Assembly: GCA_030041275.1 (NCBI GenBank)
Contig: JASHOE010000336.1
Coordinates: forward strand, 1-34,472
Direction of reading: 5' to 3'
DNA length: 34,472 nt
Source: Streptosporangiaceae bacterium
GTDB lineage: Bacteria; Actinomycetota; Actinomycetes; Streptosporangiales; Streptosporangiaceae
This document shows positions 30,515 through 34,472 of this stretch, one piece after another (the first letter of the stretch is position 1; each line of letters opens with the position of its first letter). Under the pieces are notes generated by a model. It saw only the letters and a list, made by a program, of their open reading frames with translations. It was not told the origin of the DNA and did not search any database. The position numbers and the translations under genes are program-made.

Positions 30515-31453
30515 ATGACGACATTTGATGACGCGACGGCAGTTACCAAGCGTGACGAAGGCCGGTACGACGCCCAGGCGGACCCCCGATTCGCCCTCGT
30601 ACTGGCTGGCGGGAGCGGCGCACCGCCCGCCGTCAACGGCGGCGTGCTGATGGCCACCGTGCTGCGCGCCGTGCTCGACGCGGCGCCCAACCCGCATCCG
30701 GTGGCCACCAGCGCGAACTTCCTGCGTGTCCCGCGGCTCGGTCCCGCTGAGGTGCAGGTGACGTGGCTGAAGCAGGGAAAGACCGCGTCCACCGCCCGGG
30801 CCGCGCTAATCCAGGACGGCGCGGTCGTGGTCGATATGACGGTGACGACGGGAACGGTGCCCGACGGGGCGGTCAGCGCGCCATCTAGGGCGGCCGAGGG
30901 ATACGGCGGAGAGGCGCTGGACTGGACCGGTAAGCAGCCCGCGTTCCCGCCCCTGTCCGACTGCGTCGATCTCGGCCGATGGCCAGGTACCGAGGGCGCG
31001 AACGGTGTCGCGGGCTTTGCTGCGCACGTAACCGTGCTGCTGGACCCGGCCACCACGGGATGGCGCGACGGAGAGCCCGCCGGCATCCCCGAGATGCTTG
31101 GCTATGTCACGCTGCGCGAGCCCAGAGAGCCGGACGCCCTGCTGCTGGCCCTCGCCGTCGACGCGCTACCGCCGGTGGTGTTCGGGCTCGGCGCGACCGG
31201 GTGGGCGCCGACGGTGGAACTGACCTGGCACATGCGCGCGGTGCCCAGGCCAGGACCGCTGGCGGTGGCCACGCGCAGTCGCCACGTGAGCGGGGGCTGG
31301 TTCGACGAGGAAGCGGAGGTCTGGGACGCCGACGGCCGCCTCGTCGCGCAGAGCAGGCAGCTGGCCAGGGTCGGACGGGGGCGGATACGGCCGCTACGCG
31401 GCGCGGACGGCGTGGTGGGGTCGGCCGCCGAGCCGCTCAGGGGACGCTCTTGA
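30515..31453 (+). CDS. Thioesterase-family protein (double hot-dog, TesB-like)
   Basis: The 312-residue protein starts with MTTFDDATAVTKRDEGRYDA, then GGVLMATVLRAVLDA and HPVATSANFLRVPRLGPAEVQV, which matches the acyl-CoA thioesterase-like 4HBT_3 group common in actinomycetes. The second hot dog lies at about 150-290 (ending WFDEEAEVWDADGRLVAQSRQLA). It should hydrolyse an acyl-CoA ester; the substrate is unknown. ATG 30515 fits the family start; the frame is open to 30455. It overlaps the convergent MFS gene by 17 bases and sits between cysM and that gene. Confidence 0.83.
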   Translation: MTTFDDATAVTKRDEGRYDAQADPRFALVLAGGSGAPPAVNGGVLMATVLRAVLDAAPNPHPVATSANFLRVPRLGPAEVQVTWLKQGKTASTARAALIQDGAVVVDMTVTTGTVPDGAVSAPSRAAEGYGGEALDWTGKQPAFPPLSDCVDLGRWPGTEGANGVAGFAAHVTVLLDPATTGWRDGEPAGIPEMLGYVTLREPREPDALLLALAVDALPPVVFGLGATGWAPTVELTWHMRAVPRPGPLAVATRSRHVSGGWFDEEAEVWDADGRLVAQSRQLARVGRGRIRPLRGADGVVGSAAEPLRGRS

Positions 31454-32729
31454 TCTTCCAGACCAGCACTGAGCCGAGGATTCCGACGACGGCGGTGGCG
31501 GCGAACAGCGTCGGGTAGCCGCCGAGCGTGACCAGCGGCCCGGCGATGCCCGCGCCGATGGCAGCTGGGCCGACCAAGGCGATGTTGATAATCCCGAGGT
31601 CCTTGGCCCGGTCGCGGGCGGCGGGCAGCACCTGGGTGATGAGCGCCTGGTCGACCGCGAGATAGGCGCCGAACCCGCCGCCGAACAGGACCGCGGCCAG
31701 CAGCGAAGCGTCCCAGGTCTCCACGAAGGTGAGCAGCGCCGCGGCGAGCGCGATGAACAGGCCGGCCACTGTGACGATCATGCGGCGCTTGCCTCTCCGG
31801 TCGGAGATAACCCCCCAGACCACCGCCGTCACGACGACGCAGACGGTGTAGATGACGATGAGGATCAGTAGCCCGGTCGCGGCCGGAATGTGCTCGTGGG
31901 CGTACAGCTTGACCCTGTCCCGGAGGAAATACAGCAAGTAGAGCGTGCCCATCGCGATGGCCAGCGACATCAGGAAGCGGGTGAGCCAGGCCCAGGCGAA
32001 GTCCGGGTACTGCCGCGGGCTGATCCAGTAGGCGTGTGCCAGTCGTCGCCAGGAGAACGGCTCGCGGTGCTCGGGCTCGAGCGGGTGATCAGGGGTGCCG
32101 AAGACGAACGGGATCACCATCAAGAACACCAGCACAGCCAGCAGCTCGTAGCTGTTGGCGACGTTGCTGCCGAGCACGAGCACGGCCAGGACCGTGCCGA
32201 GCACGAGGCCAAGCGCCTGCGGCATGCCCACCCAGCCGGCCACGGTCGCGCGCTGCCGGACCGGAACGTGATCGGGGACCGCGGCGCTCAGGCTGGCGTA
32301 CTCGCCATTCTGGAACGCGCTGAACAGGACCCAGAAGATGGCGACGCCGACTACCGTCTGCTGGTGCCCGAGCAAGGCCAGGCTGATGGCCGCCAGCAGA
32401 GCCATCGAAAGTGTCCACCGGTGCCTCCGGCCGCGCAGGCCGCCGAAGCCATACGCATGCGTGGTCCGGTCGGAGAGCGCCCCGGCGATCGGCGTGGCAA
32501 CCACTGACGCGACCGCGCCCACCGCGGACACGATCGCCAGGGCCTGGATCTTGTGCTTGGCGTCGATGTCCTGCAGCTGGATCGGCAGGATCACCTGGAT
32601 GGGCGTCAGCGACGCCATCCACATGCCCAGGCTGGCGAGACTGAGGCCGGTGATCCAGCCCGCCTTGACGTGCACCGACGGCTCGGCCAGGGCGAGCGGA
32701 ACGGAGCGCTCAGTGGACTGCTCTGTCAT
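31437..32729 (-). CDS. MFS transporter
   Basis: The 430-residue protein has about 12 membrane segments. The loop after segment 2 reads GALSDRTTHAYGFGGLRGRR, an MFS motif A with GPH-like features, and the central cytoplasmic loop is near 205-240. A second motif-A-like GVISDRRGKRR follows segment 8. This points to a sugar or glycoside:cation symporter or an exporter; the direction and substrate cannot be read. The ATG has a GGAGA ribosome site. It interrupts the usual neighbourhood of cysM and the metallo-beta-lactamase gene. Confidence 0.88.
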   Translation of the reverse strand: MTEQSTERSVPLALAEPSVHVKAGWITGLSLASLGMWMASLTPIQVILPIQLQDIDAKHKIQALAIVSAVGAVASVVATPIAGALSDRTTHAYGFGGLRGRRHRWTLSMALLAAISLALLGHQQTVVGVAIFWVLFSAFQNGEYASLSAAVPDHVPVRQRATVAGWVGMPQALGLVLGTVLAVLVLGSNVANSYELLAVLVFLMVIPFVFGTPDHPLEPEHREPFSWRRLAHAYWISPRQYPDFAWAWLTRFLMSLAIAMGTLYLLYFLRDRVKLYAHEHIPAATGLLILIVIYTVCVVVTAVVWGVISDRRGKRRMIVTVAGLFIALAAALLTFVETWDASLLAAVLFGGGFGAYLAVDQALITQVLPAARDRAKDLGIINIALVGPAAIGAGIAGPLVTLGGYPTLFAATAVVGILGSVLVWKIKSVP

Positions 32730-32867
32730 GACATCTCCGCGGTTGCCGGGCGGGCGCCGGGTCGCTGGCGCAGGCTTCGAATCGGTAACCTGCCGTTTGG
32801 GGGATGATAGTGGCAGAGCCAGAACGCCCAGTCCGATTCCGCTGCCGGGAAGTCGCGACGGCCCGGC

Positions 32868-32873
32868 TATCCT
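32868..32873 (+). promoter_or_regulatory. -10 box before the MBL-gene leader ORF
   Basis: TATCCT ends 8 bases before GTG 32882, the start of a short leader frame. No clear -35 was found. Confidence 0.35.
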
Positions 32874-32881
32874 CGGTCGCT

Positions 32882-32935
32882 GTGACGAACACCACGAATC
32901 GCGCGCTGCCGGGTGTGGTGGTGGCGTGCAGGTAA
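32882..32935 (+). CDS. Putative 17-residue leader peptide overlapping the MBL gene start
   Basis: GTG 32882 opens MTNTTNRALPGVVVACR followed by TAA. The stop lies 7 bases inside the metallo-beta-lactamase gene, which starts at GTG 32926 in another frame, so ribosomes ending here could restart there. The -10 box 8 bases before the GTG would make it leaderless. Like the DinB leader it ends Ala-Cys-Arg-stop. Confidence 0.35.
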   Translation: MTNTTNRALPGVVVACR

Positions 32936-33711
32936 CGATCGTGGGCTGGGCGGGCAGCTTTCCCGGCCCGGATAGCCCGGCGTCCTGCTACCTCGTCGAA
33001 GCTGACGGCTTCCGTATGGTCCTTGACCTGGGTAACGGGGCTCTCGGCGCCCTGCAGCAATTCACCGGGCTGGCAGACGTCGACGCGATCTGCATCAGCC
33101 ACCTGCACGCCGACCACTGCATCGACATGCTCGGCTTCTCGGTATTCCAGAACTACCATCCGGCCGGTCAGCAGCCGCGCATACCTGTGTATGGTCCGGC
33201 GGGTACCGCCGACCGGCTCCAGCAGGCGCTGGGCACGCACAGCATGGGCATTGCGCAGGCTTTCGACGTCAGGACGCTCACACTCGGCACTATCGAGATC
33301 GGCCCCCTGACGATCACCACGGGCCGGATGCAGCACCCGGTGGAGACGTTCGGGTTCCGAATCGAGCATGGCGGCCAGGTACTGGCCTATTCGGCTGACA
33401 CCGGGCCGTGCGATGAACTCATCGCGCTGGCGCGCGGCGCTGACGTGCTGCTGGCCGAGGCGTCCTACCTCGACGAGCCGGACCTGCCACCCGACTTGCA
33501 CCTGACCGCGCGCGAGGCCGCCGAGCACGCCACCGCAGCCGGTGCAGGCGAACTGGTGCTCACCCATCTCGTTGCGTGGAACAACCCGGCTGCCAGCCGC
33601 GAGCAGGCCGCCGCCGCCTACGACGGCCCGCTGAGCCTGGCGACCTCGGGGCAGCGGCTGCTTGGCAACCCTGGTGTCGGGCCTGGCGATGGCCAGCCAG
33701 GCGGAACGTAG
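32926..33711 (+). CDS. Metallo-beta-lactamase-fold hydrolase, Rv1339-like
   Basis: The 261-residue protein has the metal motif SHLHADHCIDM (HxHxDH), a later His in MQHPVETFGFRI, the Asp in AYSADTGPCDEL and the final His in LVLTHLVAWNNP. The N-terminal VTIVGWAGSFPGPDSPASCYL and the whole layout match Rv1339, an atypical class II cyclic-nucleotide phosphodiesterase of Mycobacterium tuberculosis that affects cAMP level and drug tolerance. RNase Z-like folds are an alternative. GTG 32926 fits that alignment. The galE-like gene follows after 11 bases. Confidence 0.85.
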   Translation: MQVTIVGWAGSFPGPDSPASCYLVEADGFRMVLDLGNGALGALQQFTGLADVDAICISHLHADHCIDMLGFSVFQNYHPAGQQPRIPVYGPAGTADRLQQALGTHSMGIAQAFDVRTLTLGTIEIGPLTITTGRMQHPVETFGFRIEHGGQVLAYSADTGPCDELIALARGADVLLAEASYLDEPDLPPDLHLTAREAAEHATAAGAGELVLTHLVAWNNPAASREQAAAAYDGPLSLATSGQRLLGNPGVGPGDGQPGGT

Positions 33712-33714
33712 ACT
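33709..33714 (+). promoter_or_regulatory. -10 box for leaderless epimerase gene
   Basis: TAGACT overlaps the MBL stop codon and ends 8 bases before ATG 33723. Confidence 0.4.
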
Positions 33715-33722
33715 GCCTTCCC

Positions 33723-34472
33723 ATGCGCGTGCTCGTCACCGGCGGTGCCGGGTTCATCGGCTCCCATCTGGTCGACGTTCTGGCAGCCCGCGGTGATGAA
33801 GTCGCCGTTCTCGACGACATGTCGGCAGGCAGGCCAGACCGGGTATCCGCGCAGGCGGTTGTGCACAAGCTCAGCGTCACCGAGGCGGCCGCGGTGGCCG
33901 CGGTCATCGCGGAGTTTCGGCCCGAGATCATCTACCACCTCGCAGCCCGGATAGACGTGCGCGCGTCGGTATCCAATCCGGCAGACGATGCGCTGGTCAA
34001 CATCATCGGCACGGTCAACGTGCTCGAGGCCGCACGGGCGGTGGGCGCGCGGGTGCTGTTCGGCTCGACCGGCGCCGTCATCTACGGCCGGGACGCGCCC
34101 ATTCCTTCGCTTGAGGACGTGCTGCCGCTGCCGGAGTCGCCCTACGGAGTAGCGAAGCATTCCGGCGAGCAGTACGTCGAGCTTTACAACCGGCTGCACG
34201 GGACTAGCCACGCGGTGCTCCGCCTGGCCAACACCTACGGCCCGCGTCAGGACCCGGCGGGCGAGGCTGGGGTGGTGGCGATCTTCTGCGCACAGGTGCT
34301 GGCGGGGGAGCGGCCCACCGTCTACGGTGACGGCCGCCAGACCAGGGACTACGTCTACATCGGTGATGCAGTGGCGGCATTCCTCGCCGCCGCCGACAGC
34401 GGTCGCCCCGGCACCTGGAACATCGGCAGCGGTGCTGAGGTCAGCGTTCTGAGCCTGCTCGATGTGATCAGC
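33723..34472 (+). CDS. NAD-dependent sugar-nucleotide epimerase (GalE-like), 3' end outside window
   Basis: The visible 250 residues are an extended SDR: MRVLVTGGAGFIGSHLVDVL (nucleotide binding), VLDDMSAGRPDRV, YHLAARIDVRASVSNP, the Ser/Thr region FGSTGAVIYG, the catalytic YGVAK, LRLANTYGPRQDP and YGDGRQTRDYVYIGDAV. This is the UDP-glucose 4-epimerase/dTDP-sugar dehydratase set. The ATG begins the Rossmann strand, with a TAGACT box 8 bases upstream. The end is cut by the window, and the sugar acted on is not determined by these motifs. Confidence 0.9.
   Translation, partial: MRVLVTGGAGFIGSHLVDVLAARGDEVAVLDDMSAGRPDRVSAQAVVHKLSVTEAAAVAAVIAEFRPEIIYHLAARIDVRASVSNPADDALVNIIGTVNVLEAARAVGARVLFGSTGAVIYGRDAPIPSLEDVLPLPESPYGVAKHSGEQYVELYNRLHGTSHAVLRLANTYGPRQDPAGEAGVVAIFCAQVLAGERPTVYGDGRQTRDYVYIGDAVAAFLAAADSGRPGTWNIGSGAEVSVLSLLDVIS

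Overview
This is about 34 kb of chromosome from a high-GC Gram-positive bacterium, almost certainly a filamentous actinomycete. The evidence is the GC-rich codon third positions, the frequent GTG starts, a FilP-type coiled-coil protein, an AbsC-like MarR regulator, and two gene blocks kept in actinomycetes: filP-mce-thiolase-meaB, and clpS-DUF2017-mec-cysO-cysM. From memory, the first block resembles the SCO5396-SCO5419 region of Streptomyces coelicolor and the second resembles Rv1330c-Rv1336 of Mycobacterium tuberculosis. No transposase, integrase, phage gene, CRISPR array, rRNA or tRNA was seen.

Region 1 (1-7.2 kb) is accessory metabolism. It holds a partial polysaccharide deacetylase, a MerR regulator with a GyrI-like domain, a methyltransferase and deaminase pair, an NAD-dependent epimerase, a cytochrome P450 and a PF04185-type phosphoesterase. 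Region 2 (7.3-10.8 kb) is a plus-strand operon with a double-module 3-hydroxyacyl-CoA dehydrogenase, a small Cys/His protein, an alpha/beta hydrolase and an SDR, closed by a strong hairpin.

Region 3 (10.8-22.7 kb) mixes polar-growth and acyl-CoA genes. It holds FilP-like coiled coil, methylmalonyl-CoA epimerase, thiolase, MeaB GTPase, a DUF2127 membrane protein, an ABC-ATPase-like protein that has lost its catalytic motifs, an AbsC-like regulator, an ECF sigma factor with a membrane beta-propeller partner, a B12-dependent acyl-CoA mutase large subunit and a thioredoxin-TPR chaperone. The mutase carries the Phe/Gln pair of isobutyryl-CoA mutase, not the Tyr/Arg pair of methylmalonyl-CoA mutase. 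Epimerase, mutase and MeaB fit a B12-dependent branched or odd-chain acyl-CoA network.

Region 4 (22.7-27.6 kb) holds a MarR regulator, UPF0301, DUF3039, nicotinamidase, YbaK deacylase, a DinB protein with an attenuator-like leader, and nicotinate phosphoribosyltransferase; pncA and pncB form a nicotinamide salvage pair. Region 5 (27.7-34.5 kb) holds ClpS, DUF2017 and the CysO-dependent cysteine pathway, followed by a thioesterase, an MFS transporter, an Rv1339-like metallo-beta-lactamase-fold protein and a partial sugar-nucleotide epimerase.

The points most worth a second look are the DinB leader (promoter, 12-codon ORF with a strong ribosome site, and alternative hairpins that hide the main ribosome site), the CysO carrier that ends GG-Ala-Arg instead of GG, the catalytically dead ABC-like protein, the sigma/propeller pair, the palindrome before the mutase gene, and a run of genes whose -10 box lies 6-8 nt before the start codon, which predicts leaderless mRNAs.
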